Below are positions 1-8,546 of a DNA stretch of 64,000 nucleotides, piece by piece (position 1 is the first letter of the stretch; each line of letters begins with the position of its first letter). The position numbers and the translations under genes are program-made. Below the pieces are notes generated by a model, which was not told the DNA's origin, searched no databases, and saw only the letters and a list, made by a program, of their open reading frames with translations. The DNA is from Comamonadaceae bacterium OH2545_COT-014 (GTDB lineage: Bacteria > Pseudomonadota > Gammaproteobacteria > Burkholderiales > Burkholderiaceae_C): the NCBI GenBank assembly GCA_003859965.1, contig RQYR01000018.1:1-64000 (forward strand), given 5' to 3'.

Positions 1-80
1 CATATCGGCGCAGGCTCATATCGGCGCAGGCTCATATCGGCGCAGGCTCATATCGGCGCAGGCTCATATCGGCGCAGGCG
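1..80. repeat. 16-bp tandem repeat, five copies at the window edge
   Basis: Five head-to-tail copies of the 16-bp unit CATATCGGCGCAGGCT fill bases 1-80; only the last base of the fifth copy differs. The array probably continues left of the window, so the copy number is a minimum. The unit is not a multiple of three, and the minus strand meets stops, so it does not look like a protein repeat. It lies about 160 bp beyond the 3' end of recX. There are no unique spacers, so it is not a CRISPR. Confidence 0.95.
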
Positions 81-241
81 ATGTGAAGGCCGCGCAGCAG
101 GCCGTGCCGCAGCCAAAACCCTTGCGCGTTCGCGCGAGTCGCTCGGCATTGCCGGGCGACCGGCAGCGGCGGATGCCGGTGCCGCCGAGGCATGAGCCTC
201 GGGCGTGGAAGCTCAGGGCTGGAGGTTGGGGGCGTCAGGCG

Positions 242-721
242 TCACCTGACTCTTTCTGACTCTTTACTTGGCGAATCCTCCACGGCGGCGCGCAGCACGC
301 GGCGCACCACGTCTGCGCTGAAGCCGCGGGCGGCCAGAAAGCGAGCCTGCCGGGCGCGATCAGCAGGATCGGTGGCAGGCGCACCGAACTTTTTCTGCCA
401 GACGGCCTGGGCGCGCGACTGCTCGGTGGCCCGCAGGGTTTCGGCAGCTTCCTGCAGCGTATCGGCTGAGACTCCCTTGGCGCGCAGCTCCTGCAGCACG
501 CGCGCTGACCCTAGCCGGGGCGCGCGGCGGTGCAGCACCGAGGCGGCCACACGCGCTTCGCTGATGAGGCCCTTGGCGGTCAGTTCGTCGAGCGCACGGG
601 TCAATTCCTCCAGGGTGCCAGCGTGCGGAGCCAGCTTGCGTTCCAGCTCGGCGCGCGAGTGTTCGCGCTGTGACAGCAAACGCAGTGCGCGGCCTTTGAG
701 TGAGAGGGTGGGGGCGGGCAT
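242..721 (-). CDS. recX: Regulatory protein RecX
   Basis: RecX binds RecA filaments and limits RecA's recombinase and coprotease activity. The 159-residue product has the family's all-helical tandem three-helix repeats: an N-terminal block with LSLKGRALRLLSQREHSRAEL, a middle block with LTAKGLISEARVAASVLHRR, and a C-terminal block with KKFG and RQARFLAARGF. The reading frame is open to 808, but conserved RecX sequence begins only after the methionine at 721, which is therefore taken as the start; length then fits the family. RecX usually lies directly downstream of recA; here the upstream neighbour is the divergent yajC operon, so recA is not adjacent. Confidence 0.88.
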   Translation of the reverse strand: MPAPTLSLKGRALRLLSQREHSRAELERKLAPHAGTLEELTRALDELTAKGLISEARVAASVLHRRAPRLGSARVLQELRAKGVSADTLQEAAETLRATEQSRAQAVWQKKFGAPATDPADRARQARFLAARGFSADVVRRVLRAAVEDSPSKESERVR

Positions 722-844
722 GATGGTGGTGCAAGGGCGGCAACATACAATACACGGTTTCATGCGGCGCCCTGTGCGGGCGGCCGCTCTGCGCCAGGCA
801 GCGATCAAGGCTGCCGATTTCCCCTGATTTTTTGGAGCCTGCCG

Positions 845-1174
845 GTGTTCATCTCAACCGCTTTTGCCCAAACCGCCCCTGCCGCTGCCGATGCCAGCGC
901 CACATCTTCACTCATGAGCATGCTGCCGCTGGTGCTGATGTTCGTGGTGCTGTACTTCATCATGATCCGTCCGCAGATGAAGAAGCAGAAGGAGCACCGC
1001 GCCATGATCGACGCGCTGGCCAAGGGCGACGAGGTCATGACCGCGGGCGGCCTGATGGGCCGCGTGACGCAGCTGGCCGAAGGCCACCTCACGCTGGAAG
1101 TGGCCCGCGGTGTTGAAGTGCAGATGCAACGCAGCGCCGTGGTGCAGGTGCTGCCCAAAGGGACGCTGAAATAA
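845..1174 (+). CDS. yajC: Preprotein translocase subunit YajC
   Basis: YajC is a small inner-membrane accessory of the SecDF-YajC complex that assists SecYEG-driven export. The 109-residue protein has a short N-terminal tail, one membrane helix (about residues 25-45, LPLVLMFVVLYFIMIRP) and a cytoplasmic domain with the family signature RPQMKKQKEH and GDEVMTAGGLMGRV. The start is GTG, supported by GGAG about 7 nt upstream and by the length of homologs. secD follows 136 bp later on the same strand and secF after that, the standard order. Two hairpins in the yajC-secD gap may uncouple the genes. Confidence 0.95.
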   Translation: MFISTAFAQTAPAAADASATSSLMSMLPLVLMFVVLYFIMIRPQMKKQKEHRAMIDALAKGDEVMTAGGLMGRVTQLAEGHLTLEVARGVEVQMQRSAVVQVLPKGTLK

Positions 1175-1178
1175 AAAA

Positions 1179-1200
1179 GACGGGGCCGCCGCGCCCCGTC
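1179..1200 (+). terminator. Hairpin just after yajC
   Basis: Perfect 8-bp GC stem (GACGGGGC at 1179-1186 with GCCCCGTC at 1193-1200) and a 6-nt loop begins 5 nt after the yajC stop. There is no T-run on the plus-strand side; a run of A precedes the stem, so the classical terminator orientation is leftward. On the plus strand it may stabilise the yajC mRNA end or pause polymerase. Confidence 0.45.
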
Positions 1201-1267
1201 TGTGGGGCGTGCGGCGCTGGCCTTGCAAAGTGCGCGGCCCCGTTGCCAGCCTCTCCAGCTTTTTCTC

Positions 1268-1292
1268 GCCCGCCCTCTGATGCGGGCTTTTT
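1268..1292 (+). terminator. Intrinsic-terminator-like hairpin between yajC and secD
   Basis: A 6-bp stem (GCCCGC 1268-1273, GCGGGC 1282-1287) with an 8-nt loop is followed directly by TTTTT (1288-1292), the layout of a Rho-independent terminator. It ends 18 nt before the secD ATG, so it lies inside what is normally one operon and could lower secD-secF expression relative to yajC. Confidence 0.6.
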
Positions 1293-1310
1293 CATGAAAA
1301 CCGTTTTCGC

Positions 1311-3233
1311 ATGAACCGCTACCCGCTCTGGAAATACGCGATCATTGTCATCTCCCTGCTGGTGGGCGTGATCTACACGCTGCCCAATTTCTTCGGGGAG
1401 GCGCCTGCGGTTCAGGTTTCGGCCGGCAAGGTCACGACCAGGGTGGACAGCGACACGCTGGCGCGCGTGGAGAAAGCCTTGCAGGAGGCCGGCGTGCAAG
1501 CCGACAGCCTGGCGCTGGAGGGTGCTTCCGTGCGCGCGCGCTTCGGCTCCACCGACACGCAAATCAAGGCCAAGGATGTCATTGAGCGCGCCCTCACGCC
1601 CAACCCGGCCGATCCCGCCTACATCGTGGCCCTGAATCTGGTGCCGCGCTCGCCGGCCTGGCTGGAAGCGCTGGGCGCCAAGCCCATGTATCTGGGGCTG
1701 GATTTGCGCGGCGGGGTGCACTTCATGCTGCAGGTGGACATGCGCACGGCCATCACCAAGCGTCTGGATGCATTGGCCAGCGACATCCGGCTGCTGCTGC
1801 GCCAGCAAGGGGTGCGCAGCGTGCCGGTCAGCCGTGAAGGCCATGCCATCGAAATCCGCGCGCGCGATGCGCAGGCGCTGGAGGCGGCGCGCCGCGTCAT
1901 CACCAGCCACCTGACCGAGCTGCAGCTGGAAGAGGCCGCCAATGGCGAGCAAAAGCTGGTGGCCACCTTCAAGCCCGAGGCACTGCGCAGCGTGCAGGAT
2001 CAGGCCATCAAGCAGAACATCACCACCTTGCACAACCGCGTGAACGAGCTGGGCGTGGCCGAGCCGGTGATCCAGCAGCAGGGCGCCGACCGCGTGGTGG
2101 TGCAGCTGCCCGGCGTGCAGGACACGGCCAAGGCCAAGGACATCCTGGGCCGCACGGCCACGCTGGAGATGCGGCTGGTGGATGAAAGCGCCGAAGGCCA
2201 TGCCGCCGAGCGCGGCGCCGGGCCCGTGCCTTTCGGTTCGGAGCGCTTCATGATGGCCGATACCGATCCGCAGACGGGCGAGCGCATCGAGCGGCCCGTC
2301 ATCGTCAAGCGCGAGGTCATCCTGACCGGCGACAGCCTGACCGATGCGCAACCCGGCTTCGACTCGCAGACGCAGCAGCCCAAGGTGGACCTGACGGTGG
2401 ACGCCAAGGGCGGCCAGATCATGCGTGAGGTGAGCCGCCAGAATCTGCGCAAGCGCATGGCCATCATCCTGTTCGAAAAGGGCAAGGGCGAGGCGTTGAC
2501 CGCGCCGGTGATTCAGGGCGAGCTGGGCAACCGCTTCCAGATCAGCGGCTCAATGAGCGTGAACGAGGCCAGTGACCTGGCCCTGCTACTGCGCGCCGGC
2601 TCGCTGGCCGCGCCCATGGAGATCATTGAGGAGCGCACCATCGGCCCCAGCCTGGGCGCGGAAAACATCGCCAAGGGCTTCAACAGCGTGATGTGGGGCT
2701 TCGTGGTCATCGTGCTCTTCATGTGCGCCTACTACCTGGTGTTCGGCCTGTTCTCCAGCCTGGCGCTGGGCTTCAACCTGTTGCTGCTGGTGGCTGTGCT
2801 GTCCATGCTGCAAGCCACGCTCACGCTGCCCGGCATGGCGGCCATGGCGCTGGCGCTGGGCATGGCGATTGACGCCAACGTGCTGATCAACGAACGCATC
2901 CGCGAGGAATTGCGCAATGGCTCGGCGCCGCAATCCGCCATCTTTGCCGGCTACGACCGGGCCTGGGCGACGATCCTGGACTCGAACATCACCTCGCTCA
3001 TCGCGGGCCTGGCATTGCTGGCGTTTGGATCCGGCCCGGTGCGCGGCTTCGCGGTGGTGCACTGCATCGGCATCCTGACCTCGATGTTCTCGGCCGTGTT
3101 CTTCTCGCGCGGGCTGGTGAACCTGTGGTACGGGCGCAAGAAAAAGCTCAAGTCGGTGTCCATTGGCACCGTGTGGAAGCCTGGCCCTGCCCGGGCCGCG
3201 GCACTGACGACTGAGGCGGACGGCGCGCGCTGA
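1311..3233 (+). CDS. secD: Protein translocase subunit SecD
   Basis: SecD works with SecF and YajC to pull exported proteins out of SecYEG using proton motive force. The 640-residue protein starts with the family motif MNRYPLWKY and a first membrane helix (residues about 8-26). A long periplasmic P1 domain follows, containing LGLDLRGGVHFMLQVD near residues 126-141. The C-terminal five-helix channel domain carries GMAIDANVLINERIREEL and the closing helices. Length is typical for beta-proteobacterial SecD. secF starts 29 bp downstream. Confidence 0.97.
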   Translation: MNRYPLWKYAIIVISLLVGVIYTLPNFFGEAPAVQVSAGKVTTRVDSDTLARVEKALQEAGVQADSLALEGASVRARFGSTDTQIKAKDVIERALTPNPADPAYIVALNLVPRSPAWLEALGAKPMYLGLDLRGGVHFMLQVDMRTAITKRLDALASDIRLLLRQQGVRSVPVSREGHAIEIRARDAQALEAARRVITSHLTELQLEEAANGEQKLVATFKPEALRSVQDQAIKQNITTLHNRVNELGVAEPVIQQQGADRVVVQLPGVQDTAKAKDILGRTATLEMRLVDESAEGHAAERGAGPVPFGSERFMMADTDPQTGERIERPVIVKREVILTGDSLTDAQPGFDSQTQQPKVDLTVDAKGGQIMREVSRQNLRKRMAIILFEKGKGEALTAPVIQGELGNRFQISGSMSVNEASDLALLLRAGSLAAPMEIIEERTIGPSLGAENIAKGFNSVMWGFVVIVLFMCAYYLVFGLFSSLALGFNLLLLVAVLSMLQATLTLPGMAAMALALGMAIDANVLINERIREELRNGSAPQSAIFAGYDRAWATILDSNITSLIAGLALLAFGSGPVRGFAVVHCIGILTSMFSAVFFSRGLVNLWYGRKKKLKSVSIGTVWKPGPARAAALTTEADGAR

Positions 3234-3262
3234 AGCGGCGCGCCTTCAAGGAGCATTGAGCC

Positions 3263-4213
3263 ATGGAATTTTTCAGAATCCGGCGTGACATCCCCTTCAT
3301 GCGCCATGCGCTGGCGCTGAACGCGGTGTCCTTCATCACCTTCGTGCTGGCCGTGTTTTTCCTGGTCACGCGCGGCCTGCACCTGTCGGTGGAATTCACG
3401 GGCGGCACCGTGATGGAGGTGGCCTACCAGCAAGCCGCCGACCTGGGCAAGGTGCGGGAAACTGTGGCGGCCCTGGGCTATGGCGAAGCGCAGGTGCAGA
3501 ACTTTGGCACGTCGAAGGATGTGCTCATCCGCCTGCCGGTGCAAAAAGACAAGACATCGGCCCAGCAGAGCGATCAAGTGCTGGCCGCACTGAAAGCGGC
3601 CACCCCGGACGTGGAGCTGCGCCGCACGGAGTTTGTGGGGCCGCAGGTGGGCCAAGAGCTTGCGGCCGACGGGCTGAAGGCGCTGGCCTTCGTGATCATC
3701 GGCATCATGATCTACTTGGCTGCACGATTTGAATGGAAGTTCGCGGTGGCCGGCATCATTGCCAACCTGCACGATGTGGTGATCATTCTGGGCTTTTTCG
3801 CCTTCTTCCAGTGGGAGTTTTCACTGGCGGTGCTGGCGGCGGTGCTGGCGGTGCTGGGTTATTCGGTGAACGAGTCGGTGGTGATCTTCGACCGCATTCG
3901 CGAGACCTTCCGCCGGCAGCGCAAGATGGCCACGCCGCAGGTCATCGACCATGCCATTACCTCCACCATCAGCCGTACCATCATCACGCACGCCTCTACC
4001 CAGGCCATGGTGTTGGCGATGCTGCTGTTTGGCGGCGAAGCGCTGCACAACTTCGCTCTGGCGCTGACCATCGGCATCTGCTTCGGCATCTACTCATCGG
4101 TGTTCGTGGCCGCGGCCATTGCCATGTGGCTGGGCGCCAAGCGTGAAGACATGGTCAAAGCGGTCCGTAAAGACGGCGACCCGAACGATCCCAACGCGGG
4201 CGCTGTCGTGTAA
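3263..4213 (+). CDS. secF: Protein translocase subunit SecF
   Basis: SecF partners SecD in the membrane complex that uses the proton gradient for late steps of Sec export. The 316-residue sequence has the N-terminal FFRIRRDIPFMRHA segment and first helix, the periplasmic LSVEFTGGTVMEV motif, and the conserved transmembrane motif GYSVNESVVIFDRIRETFRR near residues 193-212. The TISRTIITH segment of the family is also present. A good ribosome site (AAGGAG) precedes the ATG. The gene closes the yajC-secD-secF cluster; the next gene is an unrelated DUF1631 protein. Confidence 0.97.
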   Translation: MEFFRIRRDIPFMRHALALNAVSFITFVLAVFFLVTRGLHLSVEFTGGTVMEVAYQQAADLGKVRETVAALGYGEAQVQNFGTSKDVLIRLPVQKDKTSAQQSDQVLAALKAATPDVELRRTEFVGPQVGQELAADGLKALAFVIIGIMIYLAARFEWKFAVAGIIANLHDVVIILGFFAFFQWEFSLAVLAAVLAVLGYSVNESVVIFDRIRETFRRQRKMATPQVIDHAITSTISRTIITHASTQAMVLAMLLFGGEALHNFALALTIGICFGIYSSVFVAAAIAMWLGAKREDMVKAVRKDGDPNDPNAGAVV

Positions 4214-4278
4214 AAACGAGGGCATGGGCGCCTTTTTGTCTGCGCCAACTGCTCCCTTTTTCAACTACAGCAACAGCC

Positions 4279-6882
4279 ATGATTGCTCCCGCATCTTCCG
4301 CCGCCCCGCATGCGCGCCTGGCGCGGCAGGTGCGTGAGCGGTTTGTCATTGAGCTGGATCGTTGGCTGTCCCAGCTGGTGACAGTATTGCGCGGCAAGCT
4401 GGCGGAGGCTTCCGAAGTGGCCGCCAAGGCATCGGATCTGCGCTTGGCCATGGACGCTGGGACGCTGTTCAAGCAGCATGGCGATACATGGTCCGCCCGC
4501 GTGCGCCAGGCGTGGCGCCAGGCCTTGCCGCGCGTGGGGCTGCCCGGCGATACCGGCGGAACGGGCGCTGGGGGTGTGGGCTTTGCGCTGGTGGATGACG
4601 AGGTGGTGGAAAACAAGATTCTCGCCTCGCGCCTGAGCCTGGCTGTGACGGACAAGGGCGGGGCGGAACTGAACGACCTGCGTGTGCGGATGCAGCGCTT
4701 GGAGCGGCTGCCGGACTTGCCCGCTCGCGATGTGCTGCGCCCCGAGTTGCTGTCGGGCATTTTGGTGGAGGAATGGCTGGCCAGCGGTCTTTCGCGCGAA
4801 ATGTGGGCTCTTGTGCACGATTCCGTGCGCACCGCACTGGCACAGGCCATGGCCACAGCGTACCGCCATGCCAACCAGTTTCTGGTGGAAAACGGCGTCA
4901 TGCCGCAGATCGACCTCAAATCGCTGGTGCGCCGAACAGCGGGTGGCGGTGCGGGGGGCGGGGGTGGAGGGGCTTCTGGCCCTGGGGCGCTGCCAGATCC
5001 GGCAGAAGCGGGCTGGCGCAGCAGCCCTGCCGGTCTGGACGAAACCGGCTATGGCGGTGGGTATGGCGCCGTTGGCAGTTCAGGTATGCGCGGCGGCGCT
5101 GGTAGTCCCGGCGGCTCAGCCAGTCCGATGGCCAGGCACGGTTTTTCTACTGGAAGTGCACGTGCTTCCCCAAGCGCAGGCATGATGCCAGCGCCTGGCC
5201 GCGCGCCGTCGTCGCTTCCCGGTGGGGCTGCCTATCTGCCGTCAAATGCGCGCTACGAAGGCTATACCGGCATGGAACCGGGCACGGCTACCCATGGCGG
5301 CAGCGAGGGCTGGCAGCCATCCGGCATGGTGCATCCCTCCGCGCTGGCGCGTGCGGCAGAAGAAACCCGCATGCTCACGGCTGGTACGCCCATGATGCGA
5401 ATGCGAGCCAGAGCCCAAGGCGTTCTGGGCCAGCTGCGCCGTCTGCTGACCGACCGGGTGGCGGATTTCGACCCTTCACATCCCGTTCAACCATCGCCCC
5501 GGCTGGCGCGTGCACTGGCAGCGCCCGTGCCGCCGTTCGAGGCTACTACACGGTTCGATCCGGCGACCCAGTTGATGACCGAAGTGGTCGAGGTCACCGA
5601 GGTGGCGGGCCAGCTGCGCAGCCAAGCTGCACAGCTCAAGAGCGAGGCGAACACGCCCAGCGAGAAAGCCATCATCGAAATCGTGGCGCTGATGTTCCAG
5701 GCCATTCTGGCCGAAGAGCGCATCGCCGCCAGTGTGCGTGTGTGGTTTGCCCGGTTGCAGATTCCGGTGCTGCGCTTGGCGCTGGCCGAGCCGGATTTTT
5801 TCAGCAGTACCCAGCATCCGGCACGCCAGCTGATTGACCGAATGGGCGCTTGCGCCATGGGGTTTGACGCCACTGGTATCAGCGAAGCCCGGCTGGAGCG
5901 CGAGATCAAGCGCATTGTGCAGGTGATTGAGCAATACCCGGAAACCGGGCGCCGCGTCTATCAGCTGGTGCTGGAAGAGTTCCGGAAGTTTCTGGGCCGC
6001 TCGCTCATGGATGGCAGCGCGGCGCAGCGCGTGGCCACGCTGGCACAGCAGGTGGAGCAGAAAGAAACGCTGGCGATCCAGTACACCATCGAGCTGAACA
6101 AGATGCTAGCCCCTTTGCCGGTGCGGCCCGAGGTGCGCGAATTTCTCTTTCGCATCTGGTCCGAAGTGCTGGCCCTGGCCGCCGTGCGCCATGGGGCGCA
6201 GGGTGAGCAGACCTTGGCCTTCAAGCGCGCCGCCAGCGATTTGCTCTGGGCCGTCAGCGCCAAGCCCAACCGGGCCGACCGCGCCCGTGTGCTGCAAGAT
6301 CTGCCCCACCTGCTGCACACACTGCGGGAAGGCATGGGCACACTGGGCCTGCCAACCGATGCACAGGACGTGCACATCAAAGTGCTCAACGACACCGTGG
6401 CCGATGCGTTCATGGCGCGCACCGAGGTCATTGACCCCGCCGTCCTGGAGGCATTGGGCCACAGTCTGGCAGCGCTGGAAGACGTGGTTAGCGACGACGC
6501 GGCGGGCGATGTGATGCTGGACCCCGGAACCATCGAAATGATGGTCGGCGTTGACGCGGGTGAACTCAACGTCATCGCCTCGGGCGGCTCGCTGCCCAGT
6601 CCGGGCACGCTGGCCTGGGCGCGCGAGCTGGAACTGGGCGCATGGTTTGGGCTGGAACAGGGCGGCCATGTGATCGAAGTGCAGTATGTCTGGCGCAGCG
6701 CGCGCGGCCAGCTGCACCTGTTTGCGGGTGGCGGCAAAAGCCATCTGGTGCAAACCCGCCGCCTGGCGGCTTATTTGCAGGCGGGGCTGCTGGCCCCGGT
6801 GGAAGACGAATCCCTTACCGTGCGTGCTACCCGCGACGCCTTGGCCCGGCTGGACGCCGAGCCTGCCCGCCTGATGAACTGA
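4279..6882 (+). CDS. DUF1631 family protein
   Basis: This 867-residue protein matches the proteobacterial DUF1631 family, whose members are sometimes mis-named thymidine phosphorylase and have no established function. The N-terminal part (about 1-215) is mostly helical. A Gly/Ser/Ala-rich, low-complexity linker spans about residues 220-370, and a long helical C-terminal half follows. No catalytic motif, signal peptide or membrane helix is visible, so it is probably cytoplasmic. It follows secF by 65 bp. A nested inverted repeat at about 6895-6930 lies behind the stop but lacks a T-run. Confidence 0.85.
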   Translation: MIAPASSAAPHARLARQVRERFVIELDRWLSQLVTVLRGKLAEASEVAAKASDLRLAMDAGTLFKQHGDTWSARVRQAWRQALPRVGLPGDTGGTGAGGVGFALVDDEVVENKILASRLSLAVTDKGGAELNDLRVRMQRLERLPDLPARDVLRPELLSGILVEEWLASGLSREMWALVHDSVRTALAQAMATAYRHANQFLVENGVMPQIDLKSLVRRTAGGGAGGGGGGASGPGALPDPAEAGWRSSPAGLDETGYGGGYGAVGSSGMRGGAGSPGGSASPMARHGFSTGSARASPSAGMMPAPGRAPSSLPGGAAYLPSNARYEGYTGMEPGTATHGGSEGWQPSGMVHPSALARAAEETRMLTAGTPMMRMRARAQGVLGQLRRLLTDRVADFDPSHPVQPSPRLARALAAPVPPFEATTRFDPATQLMTEVVEVTEVAGQLRSQAAQLKSEANTPSEKAIIEIVALMFQAILAEERIAASVRVWFARLQIPVLRLALAEPDFFSSTQHPARQLIDRMGACAMGFDATGISEARLEREIKRIVQVIEQYPETGRRVYQLVLEEFRKFLGRSLMDGSAAQRVATLAQQVEQKETLAIQYTIELNKMLAPLPVRPEVREFLFRIWSEVLALAAVRHGAQGEQTLAFKRAASDLLWAVSAKPNRADRARVLQDLPHLLHTLREGMGTLGLPTDAQDVHIKVLNDTVADAFMARTEVIDPAVLEALGHSLAALEDVVSDDAAGDVMLDPGTIEMMVGVDAGELNVIASGGSLPSPGTLAWARELELGAWFGLEQGGHVIEVQYVWRSARGQLHLFAGGGKSHLVQTRRLAAYLQAGLLAPVEDESLTVRATRDALARLDAEPARLMN

Positions 6883-6953
6883 CGCCGTGATCTGGCGCCC
6901 CTTGACCCGGCCCTCGGGCCGCCTGGGGCGTACCGCAAGAAAAGGTTTCCGTC

Positions 6954-7613
6954 ATGCGTTTCGATGCCGTGTTGTTCGACTGCGATGGTGTTCTGGTAGA
7001 CAGCGAACCCATCACCATGCGCGTGCTGCGCCAGATGCTGGCTGAAGCTGGCTGGCCGCTGACGCTGCAAGCCTGTATGGCGCACTTCGTGGGCGTCACC
7101 GTGCGCAGCCAGCGGGCGCTGATCGAGACCCACACGGGCCAGCCGCTTACCGAGGCCTGGATGGATGCCTTCTATGCCCGCCGTAACGACGCCCTGCGCG
7201 CCGAGTTGCAGCCCGTGCCCGGTGCGCACGCGGCGGTGCAGGCCGCACGCGCCCATACCGGCGGCCGCGTGGCCTGTGCCTCGGGCGCTGACCGTCTCAA
7301 GGTCGAGATGCAGCTGGCCCAGACAGGGCTGGCTCCGCTGTTTGGCGCCGCCGTGTTCAGCGGCCATGAAATGCCGGCCAGCAAGCCCGCGCCTGATGTG
7401 TACCTGGCCGCCGCCCGCCACCTGCAAGCGGAACCGGCGCGCTGCCTGGTGGTGGAAGACACACCCACTGGTATCACCGCCGGCGTGGCGGCAGGCGCCA
7501 CGGTCTGGGCCTATTGCCCGCCCGGCGCACCGCCAGAACCCTTGTTGGCAGCAGGCGCCATCCGCCTGCTGGCGCGCATGGACGAACTGGCCACGGCTTT
7601 GCCTGCGGCTTGA
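6954..7613 (+). CDS. HAD-superfamily phosphatase (beta-phosphoglucomutase-like)
   Basis: The 219-residue protein has all four HAD motifs. Motif I is DCDGVLVDSE (nucleophile and acid Asp, residues 9 and 11), motif II the Ser in CASGAD, motif III the Lys in ASKPAPD, and motif IV VVEDTPTG. An alpha-helical C1 cap lies between motifs I and II, so it is subfamily IA, close to beta-phosphoglucomutase and sugar-phosphate phosphatases. The substrate cannot be read from the sequence. The next phosphatase gene, gph, is separate by more than 150 bp and is a different subgroup. Confidence 0.88.
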   Translation: MRFDAVLFDCDGVLVDSEPITMRVLRQMLAEAGWPLTLQACMAHFVGVTVRSQRALIETHTGQPLTEAWMDAFYARRNDALRAELQPVPGAHAAVQAARAHTGGRVACASGADRLKVEMQLAQTGLAPLFGAAVFSGHEMPASKPAPDVYLAAARHLQAEPARCLVVEDTPTGITAGVAAGATVWAYCPPGAPPEPLLAAGAIRLLARMDELATALPAA

Positions 7614-7717
7614 CACCGGCTGCGTGCGAGCGCTCTTTTCAGCGGTTTTCTGAGACGAGCGCTTCATGTGCATGGCGTCCCCTTCTGGGCCACCAGACCA
7701 TGTCATCCGATGCTGTT

Positions 7718-7764
7718 AGTTTAAAAACAATAGCAATGAGTGACGTGAATAAAGCCTGAAAAGG
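7718..7764 (-). repeat. Degenerate copy of the dispersed GATAGC element
   Basis: An AT-rich patch in GC-rich DNA contains AACAATAGCAATGAG followed by AAAGCCTGAAAAGG. This matches the order of elements in the better copies at 63141-63192 and 45141-45199, but is decayed. It lies between the two HAD phosphatase genes. Confidence 0.35.
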
Positions 7765-7770
7765 AGTTTC

Positions 7771-7845
7771 GTGCTCTTTTCATGCAACGCCACCCTGCCA
7801 CTCTCGCATTGCGCAGGCGCTCACCGTGTATCGTCTGGCGCATGA
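7771..7845 (+). CDS. Candidate 24-codon upstream ORF coupled to gph
   Basis: A GTG-started short reading frame of 24 codons follows a strong ribosome site (AAGGAG, 4-5 nt before the GTG at 7771). It ends in TGA at 7843-7845, overlapping the probable gph ATG at 7842 as ATGA. The good ribosome site is badly placed for gph itself (more than 70 nt away), so gph may be translated by coupling to this ORF. The peptide resembles nothing I know and may have only a regulatory role. Support is from signals only. Confidence 0.35.
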   Translation: MLFSCNATLPLSHCAGAHRVSSGA

Positions 7846-8546
7846 CTGCTGTTTCTTCCTCCTGCCGCTGGATGGGCCGCCCCGTGCGGGCCGTGATGAT
7901 TGACCTGGACGGCACCCTGATCCACACCTTGGGCGACTTTGAAGCCGCCCTCAACCAAACCCTGCACGCCCTGGGCCGCCCCGCCATCACGCGCGCGCAA
8001 ATCGAATGCATGGTGGGGCGCGGCTCGCAGCACCTGCTGCAGGCCGTGCTGGCCGGGCAAACGCCTGCCCCGGATGCCGCCTTGCTGGCCCGCGCCTGGG
8101 ATGAGTACCAACGCGCCTACCTCGCCGTCAACGGCCGCCACAGCCAGCCTTACCCCGGCGTGCGCGAGGGCCTGGCCGCGCTGCGCGCGCGCGGCCTGCC
8201 GCTGGCCTGTGTGACCAACAAGCCGCTGGCCTTCACCCGCCCGCTGCTGGCGCACCACGGGCTGGACGGCTTTTTCAGCCAGGTGATTGGCGGCGACAGC
8301 TTTGCCCGCAAAAAGCCCGACCCGCTGCCTCTGCTGGAAACCTGCCGCCTGCTGGGCACGCCGCCGGCGGCCACGCTGATGGTGGGCGACTCCAGCAACG
8401 ACGCCGAGGCCGCCCGCGCCGCCGGCTGCCCGGTGCTGCTGCTCACCTACGGCTACAACCACGGTGCGCCAGTGCGCGAGGTGGATGCCGATGGCTTTGC
8501 CGACAGCCTGGCCGACATCGCCGCCCTGCTGGAGGCCGCGCCATGA
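7842..8546 (+). CDS. gph: Phosphoglycolate phosphatase
   Basis: Gph removes 2-phosphoglycolate, formed during DNA 3'-end repair or by oxygenase chemistry, giving glycolate. HAD motifs are clear: MIDLDGTLIHT (motif I), CVTNKP (motif II), FARKKPDPLPLL (motif III) and MVGDSSNDAEAA (motif IV), with an alpha cap in between. The frame is open from 7782, but the ATG at 7842 gives the usual family length (234 aa) and overlaps a short upstream ORF. The stop overlaps the next gene by 4 bp (ATGA). In many relatives gph lies just upstream of trpE; here a hydrolase and a toxin island intervene. Confidence 0.88.
   Translation: MTAVSSSCRWMGRPVRAVMIDLDGTLIHTLGDFEAALNQTLHALGRPAITRAQIECMVGRGSQHLLQAVLAGQTPAPDAALLARAWDEYQRAYLAVNGRHSQPYPGVREGLAALRARGLPLACVTNKPLAFTRPLLAHHGLDGFFSQVIGGDSFARKKPDPLPLLETCRLLGTPPAATLMVGDSSNDAEAARAAGCPVLLLTYGYNHGAPVREVDADGFADSLADIAALLEAAP

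Noticed and set aside
1-80. Possible CRISPR array
   Set aside because: The repeats are directly adjacent with no unique spacers, and no cas genes are present.
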